A DNA stretch of 64,000 nt, taken from positions 26,418,934-26,482,933 of the forward strand of contig NC_063151.1 of the NCBI RefSeq assembly GCF_020921035.1. The letters run 5' to 3'. Below, in pieces: positions 36,230-49,200 of this stretch. This DNA comes from Rhodamnia argentea (Eukaryota; Streptophyta; Magnoliopsida; Myrtales; Myrtaceae). Made by a program: the position numbers and the translations under genes. The notes below the pieces were generated by a model that worked only from the letters and a program-made list of their open reading frames with translations, was not told where the DNA came from and did no database searches. Position 1 is the first letter of the stretch. Each line of letters begins with the position of its first letter.

Positions 36230-39200
36230 ATGAGCAAGCCTTCAGAGATGGCTGGCGCGGAGAGGAGCCGGTCCGGGAGGCAAAACACGGGGCGTGGCGG
36301 GGTGGCAGCGGGGAGCGTGATGAGCAAGAGCACGAGCAGGAGGAGTGCTTGGAGCATGGAGGACGTGTTCAGAGACTCCGGTAGGACGAATGACGAAGAC
36401 GAAGAAGCGCTGAAATGGGCCGCGATCGAGAGACTGCCCACGTACGACCGCTTGAGGACGAGCATCATCCAGTCGTTCACGGACAACAACAGTGAGAACA
36501 GTAAGGTGGTGATGAACAGTAGAGCGGTGGACTTGAGGAACCTCGACATGGACGACAAGCAGAAGTTCATCGACAGGGTCTTCAGGGTGGCCGAGGAAGA
36601 CAACGAGAAGTTCCTGAAGAAGTTCAGGCATCGGATTGACAAGTACGCCGATTCCTCCCTGCCACTCTCATTTTACCACATCAAGGAGACGTTACCCCAT
36701 GCTCTGGCGAATTCGTGTTTACGCGTCGGACAAAAAAAGTTTCGATTTTTCAAAGCATAAACGCAAGACACGTCAGCCTCTATCATCTCCTCATGATCTA
36801 CAGACAAATGAACTCCCAAGAAAGAAAAGAAAACATATTTAGGCAGACTACTTTCTTCAACCTTTGACGTGTACATGGTCCTGCTCCCATGATAAAATAT
36901 CAGTATTCATAGCGTTAACCTTTAGATCCCAGTTAAACAGAGTCATTTGATCTGGAGCATAAGGGCAAATACATCTCCTGATTTGGATTTTGTGGGTTGC
37001 TTCTTTGTCCTCTAATCAGTTGGTGATTATGTTTTTTTTTTTTCGCAGGGTTGGGATAAAACTACCAACAGTGGATGTTAGATTTGAGCACTTGACGGTG
37101 GAAGCAGATTGCCATATAGGAAGCAGAGCCCTTCCCACTCTTCCAAATGCTGCCCAAAACATTGCAGAGTCTGCTTTCGGCTTGCTTGGTATTAGATGGG
37201 CCAAGACAACTAAGCTCACCATCATCAAAGATGTCTCCGGAATCATAAAGCCCTCCAGGTTCGAACCCTTGACCTGTATTCTGTCGATTGCTAGTGAAAA
37301 TCGTCTTTTTCTATAAGCAATTTTCAGGAGATCGACATTTATGTCAATACACGCGATTGAAATTTAGGGAATCAATACCGACTCCTTCATGAATTTTAGA
37401 AGATCGACATATGTAAATATTTTTCAAACGGGTGACGTACTTCTCGAATTATGTGTGCCAACAACTTGGGTGATTCGTAAATTTTTCTGCAGAGAAGATA
37501 CCCCAAGTAATCAGATTGGAAACTTTTAAATGGCAGTTCTTTACCTTCTTTCAACTTTTTAATTAGTTACACATTATCTATGCCGCTTAACATAATTTGT
37601 ACTGTAAATTGTGAATTGTTGCCTTTAGGATGGCTCTGCTATTAGGACCTCCATCCTCAGGAAAGACCACCCTTCTCCTGGCCCTTGCAGGAAAGTTGGA
37701 CCCAAGCTTGAAGGTAATTAATCAATTATAATGCATTTTTTTTTCCAAAGCCCTTGTCAGATAAAGAGAAAAATTTCCATCTGAATTGTGCATATGGCTG
37801 ATGTTACATGGCGATTCAACACAGGTTGAAGGAGATATTACATACAATGGACACAGGCTAAATGAGTTTGTACCACAGAAGACAGCTGCATATATTAGCC
37901 AAAACGATGTTCATGTTGGGGAAATGACTGTCAAAGAAACCTTGGACTTCTCTGCGAGGTGCCAAGGAGTCGGGACTCGATACGGTAAATAATAATTCAA
38001 CTAAGAGCGAGATCGAATTTGAATTTTTGGTCAACTTTACACAAAAACAAAAAGAAAAAACAGAGGAAAAAAGATCAAAATTTTTGTGTGATTTTTTGCA
38101 GAACTTCTTAGTGAGCTTGCAAGAAGAGAGAAATATGCTGGGATCTTCCCTGAAGCTGAAGTTGATCTCTTCATGAAGGTAAACACATCTTGGGAACAGT
38201 TCTATCGGATTAGTCACGTGTACGTCATTAATCACTGGTCGATCCGAAAAAAAAGCAAAGAACAGAAGATGTGGCGACTATTTACTCTATACTCTCGACA
38301 TGATACACACCGCAATTTTGACATTATCGCATGCTTTTTCAAAATTAGTCACATGTATTTCTCAGCATTCAATTTCAAATAATGAGATTTACTTCTTCTT
38401 TCCTATGATCTTCCAGGCAACGGCAATGAAAGGTGTAGAGAGCAGCCTCATTACAGACTACACACTGAAAGTGAGTGGCCCTGAACACTCATCTCAGCCA
38501 AATCCTGTTGAACTGATATCGACAAGAACATTAAAATTCCATGATCAGGAAAATCTTTGCTTTTGTATTTTGTGTTTTTTTTTCTTGGTCAACATTTTCA
38601 ACTCACCTACCACGTTGACGGGTGTCCAACTTTATTGGTGAACTCTGGGGCCCACGCCCATGCCTGCTTGATATGTTTTACACTTCACCTGGTGAACAAT
38701 TTCCAATCGAAGAACATGTCCGCGTCCGAAAACCAACTTCATAACTGTTTTGTCAGCTTTCTAAGTTTCGTTCAACACCTTCGCACGTTAGGAAATTAGG
38801 CAGTGTTTAGATGGCTTTGACAACCCCAATTTGAGAGATCACCAACCCATTTGCGAAAACTGCGCGTGCGCAGGCGTGTGCCTAAAGCATAATCAAAAAG
38901 CGTATGAAGCGACTACTCGGGTATCAAACTCTATATGCGTTCCGTGAAGAGCTTTTCCGAAAGGTTCATGAAACTCATAATACAGAGAAGATGAATTGAT
39001 GATGAAATCTCACTTACAAATGAGAAATGACCATGAGTGTTTATCTACTTTAATTAGACAATGTACCAGGATCTTGATGGCTTGAATTGAATCTACTATC
39101 TAGGATTAGTGAGGATCTCAGTTCTTTTATTAGCATGTATAATTAATACTGGTCTCTGATAACAAGTTCGTGTGATGGACAAAAAAATAAAAAACCAGCT

Positions 39201-42200
39201 TTTGGGGCTTGATATATGCCGGGACACAATTGTTGGCGATGAAATGCAGAGAGGCATATCTGGTGGGCAGAAGAAAAGAGTGACAACAGGTTCGTTCCAT
39301 TCACTAAGACAACATAAATTCTTTAATGTGCATCTTGATCTTGTGGCATTTCTGCACATAGGTTTGAAATTTGAATTCCCCCCAAGAGTGTTTTAGATGC
39401 ATGTCGTGTACTTCTATGTGAAGTTAGATGGGTTAAATATGATTTCCGGAATAGCCTCCGCATGGAACATGTCACGCATCGGGACATTCGGACGGTCCAT
39501 GTTGTTATGAGGACTGGATATGAAATCGTTGCGATTTTCGACTGGGTACAAATTGAGTGAGTTAGAGGATTTGATAAGTATAGGCATATCAGAAGCGGAA
39601 TTTTGACTGTTTTACTACTTGTGGTGTTAAACCACCAGGAGAGATGATAGTCGGGCCAACCAAGACGCTCTTCATGGATGAGATATCGACAGGCCTGGAC
39701 AGCTCAACGACGTTCCAGATCGTGAAGTGCATGCAGCAGATCGCGCACCTCACGGACGCGACCATACTGATGTCCCTGCTGCAGCCGGCTCCTGAGACAT
39801 TCGATCTGTTCGACGACATCATACTCTTATCAGAAGGCCAGATCGTGTACCAGGGGCCCCGTGACCATATCCTCGAGTTCTTCGAGCAGTGCGGGTTCCA
39901 GTGCCCAGAGAGGAAAGGGACTGCTGATTTCTTGCAAGAGGTAAACATGTATTGTCATGCACAGCAACTGAACAATGGGCATGTATGGTTAAATAAGTCG
40001 GGTCGAATCTAGAGTTGAGCTACTCAATCTTTAAATCCCCAGCATCACTTTGGCATTTTGTTCGCCAGCATTATTCATGTGTAACAGTATGAAATCTCTC
40101 ATCTCTGTGTACTTTTGGCAGGTGACATCACGGAAGGATCAGGAGCAGTACTGGGCAGACAGAAGCAAACCATACAGATACATATCAGTGAGCGAGTTCG
40201 CAGAGAATTTCAAGCACTTCCATGTGGGAATGAGGCTGGACAACGAGCTCTCCATCCCGTTTGACAAGAGCCTCAGCCACCGAGCCGCCCTCGTCTTCAC
40301 TAGGTACTCGGTCCCCAAGATGGATCTCCTCAAGGCCTGCTTCGACAAGGAGTGGCTGCTCATCAAGAAGAACGCGTTTGTCTACATCTTCAAGACTGTC
40401 CAGATCATTCTCATGGCGATCATCGCGTCGACGGTGTTCATAAGGACCAGGATGCACACACGTAATGAAGATGATGGTGCTCTATACGTCGGCGCACTCT
40501 TGTTCTCCATGATCATCAATATGTTCAATGGTTTTGCGGAGCTCTCGATGACCATAACGAGGCTTCCAGTGTTCTACAAGCACAGAGACCTTCTCCTTCA
40601 CCCTGCATGGACTTTCACCCTCCCCAATTTCCTGCTGAGGATTCCCATGTCTGTGTTGGAGTCCATTGTTTGGATCGTCATGACGTACTACTCCATCGGA
40701 TTCGCACCCGAACCGAGCAGGTAATTTTCGAAATGGCCCCCATTTCTATTCAGTGGTAACTTCTACTGTACAGAAATTCACGTGGCGTACAGATTTAAAA
40801 GCACTCTGTGATGTCTTCGTTGTAACTGATTGTATGTAGGGAGTGAGTCTTGAAATGTGAATTGAACTGGCATCTAATATTCTCCTACTTGCAGGCTTTT
40901 CAAGCAACTGCTGTTGATATTCCTGATCCAACAAATGGCTGCTGGAATCTTTCGATTCATAGCCGGAGTCTGCAAGACGATGATTATTGCCAACACGGGT
41001 GGAGCTCTCATGCTTCTCTTGGTGTTCATGCTCGGCGGTTTCATACTTCCGCGAGGTCAGACTTGTTACTCATTATTTCATTGAAAAACGATGTGCCGCA
41101 AAACAAAGTGGACTAGTGAACATGAAATGCTCTGTATGCATGTGGCAGGCCAAATACCGAGCTGGTGGAAATGGGGCTACTGGGTTTCTCCTATGACGTA
41201 TGGTTTCAATGCCATTACCGTGAACGAGATGTTCGCTCCGAGATGGATGGACAAATGGGTAAATAGTTATCTTCTTCCTTTTCCACCTCATAGAATCCAG
41301 CATGTACTTAGAAATGAACAATGCCGAGGCATTGCGGAGCTTAAAAACTTTGATGTCTTTCCTGACCTTGAACTTAATATGCATTTCAGGCCTCGGACAA
41401 TGTCACAAGATTAGGCATTGCAGTGCTTAAAAACTTTAATGTCTTTCCTGAGAGAAATTGGTACTGGATTGGAGCAGCTGCACTTCTGGGGTTCACAGTT
41501 CTCTTCAATGTGCTCTTCACTTTCGCGCTTATGTACCTAAACCGTGAGTAACTAAAATAAACTACAGTTTTTCCCCTTGTATCTAATTCTAAGAGCTCTT
41601 CATTTTGATTGGAACGTGATAGCTCCTGGGAGACCACAAGCTATAATATCTGAAGAATCTGCTAAGGAGATGGAAGCTCAACAGGAACCGCAAATGAGAC
41701 GACACCCTTCCAATAAGGATCGGAAAACTAGATCATTATACACTTCCAATGGAAGCAATACAGGTAAACAAGCATGAGGAGCTAGACTATCAACTTGTAG
41801 AGTGGACTAAAAATAGCTGAAATGACCCCTCGCTCTTGTGGATCTTTCAGGGGAAATGAGAACTCAAAGAGTGAGTAGACCAGTGAACACTAACGAGTTG
41901 AGTAGGCATCATTCATCTCCTGGAGGGGCAAATGGCGTCGCTCTGAAGAGAGGAATGGTTCTTCCCTTCATTCCTCTTGCTATGTCCTTCGACAATGTGA
42001 ACTACTTTGTAGACATGCCGGCAGTAAGTGTCCATGTCCTATAAGCGTCTATGCATGTTATAGTTTGAATCCCAGGCACAAAATTGAAGGATGTTCCTAC
42101 TATAATCCTTTTTTTGCATTAAATAGGAAATGAAAGAACAAGGAGTTACAGAGGACAAGCTCCAACTACTTCAAGAAGTGACGGGCGCGTTTAGGCCCGG

Positions 42201-44655
42201 AGTCTTGACTGCACTGATGGGAGTCAGTGGAGCTGGAAAGACGACATTGATGGATGTTTTAGCGGGAAGGAAGACGGGCGGTTACATTGAAGGCGACATT
42301 AGAATATCTGGATTCCCGAAGAAGCAAGAAACCTTTGCTCGAATATCCGGGTATTGCGAACAGAATGACATCCACTCTCCTCAAGTCACTGTGAAAGAAT
42401 CTTTGATCTACTCGGCTTTCCTCCGGCTACCAAAAGAAGTCAGCCCGGAAGAAAAGATGGTAAAGACTTGTCTAGCTTTCTACATACAAGAGTCAGAGAA
42501 AGAGCTTGAATCAACTCAAAAAACGTACATTTTTTGTTGTTGAATTTTCCAGATTTTTGTGGATGAGGTGATGGAATTGGTGGAGCTGAACAACCTTAAG
42601 GATGCCATAGTAGGCCTTCCGGGAATTACAGGCCTGTCGACTGAACAGAGAAAACGGCTGACTATCGCGGTGGAGCTTGTCGCGAATCCTTCAATCATAT
42701 TCATGGACGAACCTACATCAGGCCTCGATGCAAGGGCTGCTGCCATTGTCATGAGGACAGTGAGGAACACGGTTGACACTGGCAGGACGGTTGTTTGTAC
42801 GATTCACCAACCGAGCATCGACATCTTCGAAGCCTTCGATGAGGTAGTTATTAAAAAAAAAAAAATCACTTCCTATGTCTTACACTGATGTACATTAGAT
42901 GGAGCGACGCTGACAAAAAATGCTCTATATCAGCTTCTACTGATGAAAAGAGGAGGACAAGTGATCTACTTGGGTCCCCTAGGTCGGAATTCTCACAAGA
43001 TCATCGAATACTTTGAGGTGACTGATGCGCTTAAAGTTGTGTAGACGCGGCCATAATTGGTCCTAGATGGCATCAATTTACACGTGGTAACTAACTACAG
43101 GATATACCCGGGATCCCGAAAATTAAAGAGAAGTACAATCCGGCCACGTGGATGCTTGAAGTGAGCTCAGTAGCGGCAGAAGTACGATTGCAAATCAACT
43201 TTGCCGAACACTACAAGTCCTCATCCTTGTATCGGTAAGTCAAGTCATTCTCGCAAGAGCATGTGTTTATGAAGATAATGGTGTTACTTTCTTGATCTTG
43301 AGCTAAAGTATGTGGCCTAGAGCAGGAGAAACACGGCCTTAGTGAAGGAGCTGAGCACACCTCTGCCGGGCGCCAAAGATCTCTACTTCCCGACACAGTA
43401 TTCTCAGTCCACATGGGGACAGTTCATATCATGCATATGGAAACAATGGTGTACTTACTGGAGAAGTCCAGAGTACAATCTTGTTCGGTTCTTTTTCACT
43501 TTAGCCTGTGCCTTGATGGTTGGAACAATCTTTTGGAAGGTCGGCACTAAAAGGTTGGTGAGGGCTTGAGGGGAAAAAACGCAAGATCTACCTGAACTTC
43601 GTGTGTCGGTCTCTTCTCTCTTCAAACTTGCTATTGATTTGGTGTTCTTTCATTCATTTCATCATTCCAGGGAAAATTCTAATGATCTTACCACGGTAAT
43701 TGGAGCCATGTACGCGGCTGTGCTATTTGTCGGAATCAACAACTGCACTACCGTGCAGCCCATCGTAGCCATCGAAAGGACGGTGTTCTATCGAGAAAGA
43801 GCAGCCGGAATGTACTCCTCACTGGCTTATGCCCTCGCACAGGTGACAAGGAAATAATTCATTTCGACCGTGTTTCTCGATCTCATTTTAGTGTCAAGTT
43901 TTAAAAATCCAATCTTTTGCTCCACCCTACAATGAACTAAAGGATAGTCAGAGGGGAAAAATTTTAGCTTGACGAATTTTCAATACTTATGGTCATGATT
44001 CTGGCTTTATATGTCAATGTAGGTTATGTGTGAAATACCGTACGTGTTTGTTCAAACCACGTATTACACATTGATAGTGTATGCAATGGTGAGCTTCCAA
44101 TGGACAGTGGAGAAATTCTTCTGGTTCTTCTTTGTCAGCTTTTTCTCCTTCCTCTACTTCACATACTATGGCATGATGACTGTCTCCATCACACCCAACC
44201 ACCAAGTGGCCTCCATCTTCGCTGCGGCCTTCTACGCTCTGTTCAATCTATTCTCTGGATTCTTCATCCCAAAACCGGTAAGTTATTCCTTTAGACACCC
44301 TCGAAGAGTTTGAATTCGTTTTGAATGAAGTTGTTTTGCCGTAAATCTTGATGCGCACACAATTCTCTGTTGGAATTTTCAGAGAATACCCAAATGGTGG
44401 TTGTGGTACTACTGGACTTGCCCTGTGGCATGGACGGTGTACGGTCTGATCGTGTCGCAATATGGTGATGTCACTGACCGCATCAAGGTCCCTGGGATGT
44501 CACCCGACCCAACTATCAAGTGGTACATAGAGCACCATTTTGGGTACGACCCTGGTTTCATGGGGCCGATCGCTGGAGTCTTGGTGGGCTTCGCTGTGTT
44601 CTTTGCACTTCTGTTTGCCTACTGCATAAAGAGTCTAAACTTCCAAATGAGATAG
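36230..44655 (+). CDS. PDR-type ABCG transporter, copy 1 (22 exons)
   Basis: Exons: 36230-36642, 37049-37258, 37629-37713, 37825-37984, 38102-38178, 38417-38470, 39199-39289, 39639-39940, 40122-40720, 40895-41055, 41149-41258, 41390-41543, 41623-41763, 41851-42023, 42127-42459, 42553-42843, 42934-43017, 43101-43234, 43326-43553, 43671-43842, 44023-44277, 44383-44655; 1499 aa, a normal full-size PDR length. Order is NBD1-TMD1-NBD2-TMD2. NBD1: GPPSSGKTT (214-222), ISGGQ (353-357), TLFMDE (373-378). NBD2: GVSGAGKTT (942-950), LSTEQ (1049-1053), IIFMDE (1069-1074). PDR signatures such as [20 protein letters not shown] and the C-terminal LNFQMR are present. It is closest in wording to the ABCG29/35/36 group, plasma-membrane exporters of monolignols, phenolics, auxin precursors or defence compounds; substrate cannot be read from sequence. 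All splice sites are GT-AG. The start could instead be the next in-frame Met at 36248. Confidence 0.93.
41327..41365 (+). repeat. Intronic duplicate of the start of exon 12 (ABCG copy 1)
   Basis: The 39 bases at 41327-41365 (AGGCATTGCGGAGC...TTTCCTGA) match 41413-41451 in exon 12 with three mismatches, at an offset of 86 bp. The intronic copy lies in the 131-bp intron 11, upstream of the real acceptor at 41388-41389. It is not needed for the reading frame. Confidence 0.8.
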
Positions 44656-46230
44656 GTTAGATGGAGATCAATAGGGACAAGAGAACTCCGGATAAAGAGA
44701 GACTCATGTAGATTTCCAAGTACCAAAACATATGATGTAATTAGTGTTTTCAGTTGATTTTTTCAATCAATATTGATCAAAATATTAGAGAAGGAACAAC
44801 AATGCTTTTCCTACTTATGATAGATGATGGTGATGGTGATGGTGATGGTGATGGTGATGATGGATATGGCTAAGTTTCTGAGATGCAGCTTGTTGTATGT
44901 AAAGTTACAGCATTTAGGCACAGAGGAATTTTTTTATCTGCCTCTGACAGTTCCACAATTCCTGGCAACTGATTCATGCGAGACTCCACATTTATTCTTT
45001 GCCCTGCTCTGCTTCTAATAAACTCCTAAAAGGTGGGCATAATGAGTACTACCAAGCCAAACCAAGGAGGGAAATCATTACAGTGCGATTCCAGTAAATG
45101 CGAGTTTGGTACATCCAGACCCTCGAACGTGTAGGTCTCGTAGCAGGTCCGCCAGATCCAAGATCCTGTTATGCCATTGCATCTTAAAGAGCGCGTACAC
45201 AATATCCTCTTCTTAATGTCTGCTAATATTCTGTTACTGGAAAGAAAGGGTAGGAACTAACTGCTAATGTGAAACCCGGATTCGCTTTTTAGGCGAGCCA
45301 TTTTATTAACTCGAAGAAAAACCTGCCAGCACAAAAATAAAAAAAAAAGACAGGAGATGAAGATGGAAATGGAAACGAAAAATGGCCAATTTTACACCAT
45401 CAATGATGTGAAGATGAAGATCCTATTTTTCAGGTCACAACATGGTCACAAAAGGCCTTAGAATCAGCACAGTATAAGTGGAAGCACAAGTCTGGATGAG
45501 AGCCAAAATAGGAACCAAACGCACAATGAAAATTGCTTGATCACCAGCATTCACAAAAGTTATTCCAAATCTCCGTAGCCGAGCACAGAACATATGGGCT
45601 GGTGGCTACCACACAATTCCGACCGCCATGACAGATGGCTGAGACCGCTCATCGTGGTGGTGCCAAAACTGCATTCCAGGTACGTTCCGTCCCTGAACTA
45701 TAGCTTCTAAAAGAAAGTGTAGCGCTGAATATCTTTTTCCCACCAACTATCGGCCGCGACAGAACATGGCATTTCACATGTGACACTAGTAGATCTCGAA
45801 AGAAATCTCACCTCTGATATGTATCTGGAATGGCGACATGCTGCTAATGTCACTATAGAAAGCGACTTTATTTTATTATTTAGTGACGCTGGACAAAATA
45901 AAGCATCTTTGTAATTTACCGAGTTTCACCATCTTTGCATGCTCAGGATTAATTGCGCTCCCAGCAACCATGCAGAAACAGCATGAAGTTCTCTCTCCTC
46001 AAGAAAAAGTTGGCAGTTTTAAAGTTCATTCCAATCTGCATATGTTAAGCCTGAAGCTACACCTCCATCTTCTTCACGGTTATCTTGATAAAGAACCATT
46101 CCTACTCCAGGTTCTTAACAGAATCCCATCTCTCTCAACAGATAACAGAAAGTGCCCGCATAAATAGAGATCAAGACGAGGGGAAAAAGAAGAAGTTCAA
46201 GAATAGTCACAGGAAAAGACAGAGGAAGGG
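44656..46230. other. Intergenic spacer of the tandem ABCG pair
   Basis: This spacer of about 1.6 kb holds the 3'UTR of copy 1 and the promoter and leader of copy 2. It includes a GATGGT hexamer array (44824-44862), CTAATAAACTC near 45016 as a possible polyadenylation signal, and a weak CATAAATA core-promoter candidate at about 46159-46166. No extra gene is visible. Confidence 0.6.
44824..44862. repeat. (GATGGT)n minisatellite
   Basis: About six units of GATGGT followed by degenerate GATGAT, located 170 bp after the stop of ABCG copy 1, probably in or just after its 3'UTR. Confidence 0.85.
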
Positions 46231-49200
46231 ATGGATAACTGGGGACCGGAGGACGATCAGTTCTTCAGCACGTCGAGTTCGAGGAGGGACGAAGAGGACG
46301 CGCTGCAATGGGCTGCATTAGAGAAGCTCCCCACGTACAAGAGGCTGAGGACGAGCATTCTGCAGTCGACCCCAGAGGAGGATCGCGCTGCCGATGACAT
46401 CGAGCAGGGCGCGAGCACGGCGATGCACAAGGAGGTTGACGTCCGGAAGTTGAACAAGAAGGAGAGGCACGAGTTCATTGAGAAGCACTTCAAGGTCGCC
46501 GATGTAGATAACGCCAAGTTCTTGACTAAGCTCAGAGCTCGCATCGATAGGTTCTGTATAACTTTCCAAGATTCACATTTGGTGGTGATACATTTATTGT
46601 TTTTGCCCCGAAAGTTGTACTTGATGCATTTCACATTGTCAATTCAATTGCAGGGTAGGGATTCAACTTCCTACAATAGAAGTCAGATTTGAACAATTAC
46701 GAGTAGAAGCGGATTGCTATGTTGGGTCCAGAGCTCTTCCAACGCTGTTGAACGAGGCGCGTAACATTGCCGAGTCAGTGCTTCGCCTGTTTGGTATTAA
46801 GCTTGCCAAGAAAGTGAGATTGACAATCCTTAAGGATGTTTCCGGAATCATTAGGCCATCAAGGTGAGATACTACCTGCATCTAAAATGTTTCGATTAGT
46901 CTTTCGGAGTTGATGCGCTTCAACTATGCGTCCTCTCGCTCGTTTCACTGTACCTTCGAAATTATTTATTTGCTCTGTTTGAGCAGAGGAAGTCAAACCT
47001 ACGGTATCAGTTTGATTAGATAATTTAGAGCTATGTTGGATGTAGATCTATTACTCTGTTTATGTTGGGTTCTGCACTGTGATGTACTTTTATAATCTTG
47101 TTCTCTGATTGGATCAGGATGACTCTTCTTCTAGGACCACCTTCATCTGGGAAGACAACTCTCTTGTTGGCACTAGCAGGAAAGTTGGACTCAAGTCTAA
47201 AGGTATGTTATAATGCCGTATTTCAGACGTATACAACAGTTAATTTTTCTCTTTATTTCTTCCTCTCTCTAAGGATAAATTCAAGATTAGTTGGACATAA
47301 GCATGTTAAGCTTGGTCAGCTTTAAGCTACTAAATGCAAACTCTTGAGTCAGTTGCACTTTCAGCTGGTCATCAGAAGTGGTCCTAGATCCTTATCTCTG
47401 TCCATCAGGTGAAAGGACAAGTCTCATACAACGGCTATAGACTGAAAGAGTTTGTGCCGCAAAAGACGTCGGCATACATCAGCCAAAACGATGTGCATTT
47501 GGGCGATCTTACTGTCAAGGAGACATTTGATTTTTCAGCGAGATTCCAAGGAAGTGGCCCTCGTTATGGTACCACTTTCTAAGAATGTCCAACTCATGAC
47601 TGTTCTTTTTCTTATCAGTCACTTGAAGAAGCTCAAATCTGTTTCTTTTTTGCTATGTTAGATTTACTAGCTGAGCTCTCAAGAAGAGAGACGGATGCCG
47701 GAATACGCCCAGAGTCCAACGTCGATCTATTCATGAAGGTGGATGCTCATGTTTGAACTTAGTGCGAATGATCCAATTCACACATTCACGCAAGCTCGTC
47801 CATATATGTGCCCTCAGAACTCTATTTCTAAATGCAGGCAACTGCTGTTGGATCCAAGACAAATCTCATTACCGATTACACGCTCAAGGTTAGTTCTTGA
47901 ATAGCCATCACAGAGTAATGTAAATTGTTCATTGCGTTGTGGTCAGTACCATCCCCGTGAAGCCATTGAGTCGTTGAATTACCAATCACTGTATAGTTTG
48001 CTGGAACAGCTTCTGGGACTTGATGTATGCAAGGACACCGTCGTCGGAGATGAAATGAAACGAGGAGTGTCAGGTGGACAGAAAAAGCGAGTGACAACAG
48101 GTTTGTTCTGGTTACCCAACAGTGCCGACAAATTCACAGTCTGAGTGTCTGAACGATGGACAATATCTTTTTGCATAATGATTAGCTCTTTGTACTACAT
48201 GTTATTTGGAAATTCTATACAGCGAGAACCAATAAGTTGATGAAATGGATCAAATAGAAGCACTATTTGGACATATGACTGAAATGCAAGTGACCACCGC
48301 AATCTTTCATTTTACTTCCGACCCATCTTCGACATGTCAAGTGCCTATTCTCATTTACCAATCATTAGTCATAAACACGTCCTGTCTCATGTGATGCAGG
48401 CGAGATGATGGTGGGACCGACGAAAACTCTTCTTATGGATGAGATATCAACTGGTCTGGACAGCTCAACAACATTTCAAATTGTGAGGTGCATGCAACAG
48501 ATCGCGCATTTAGTCGATTCCACCATATTCATGTCCCTCCTCCAGCCAGATCCTGAGACGTTCGAGCTGTTTGATGATATCGTCCTCTTATCAGAAGGCA
48601 GTATCATTTACCAGGGTCCTCGGGAGCATGTAGTGGAGTTCTTCGAGAGCTGCGGATTTCAGTGTCCTGAGAGGAAGGGCTGTCGCCGACTTTCTGCAAG
48701 AGGTGAAGACATCTAACCTTTTGTCCAAAATCACTAGATCCTTTTGGTTGATCATCAGCACAGAAGAACCTGTTATCCTTTTAACAATTCCTGAAAAATT
48801 TTCTTGAACCTGTTAAAATGCCCTGCTTAATCACTTGTGTCATAGCACTATCACAGGTTACATCCAAGAAGGACCAAGAGCAATATTGGGCAGATAAGAA
48901 TAAGCCCTACCAATTCATTTCGGTTGCAGAGTTTTCTGACAGGTTTAAGGCCTTTCATGTGGGTCAACGGCTAGAAAGGGAACTCCAAACTCCTTACGAC
49001 AAAAGTGAAAGCCACAGAGTTGCTCTGACCTTTACGAGACAGTCGACTCCCAAAATGGAACTCCTAAAAGCATCTCTCGATAGAGAATGGCTTCTGATCA
49101 AGAGAACCAGGGCCGTTTACTTCTTCAGGACTTCTCAGATTATCATAGTCGGGTTTGTGGCAGCGACGGTTTTCTTGAGAACGAGGCTCCATAGGACATT

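Noticed and set aside
36028..36384. 118-codon frame overlapping the start of ABCG copy 1
   Set aside because: Out of frame with the transporter. The MEDVF and [15 protein letters not shown] signatures fix the real frame.
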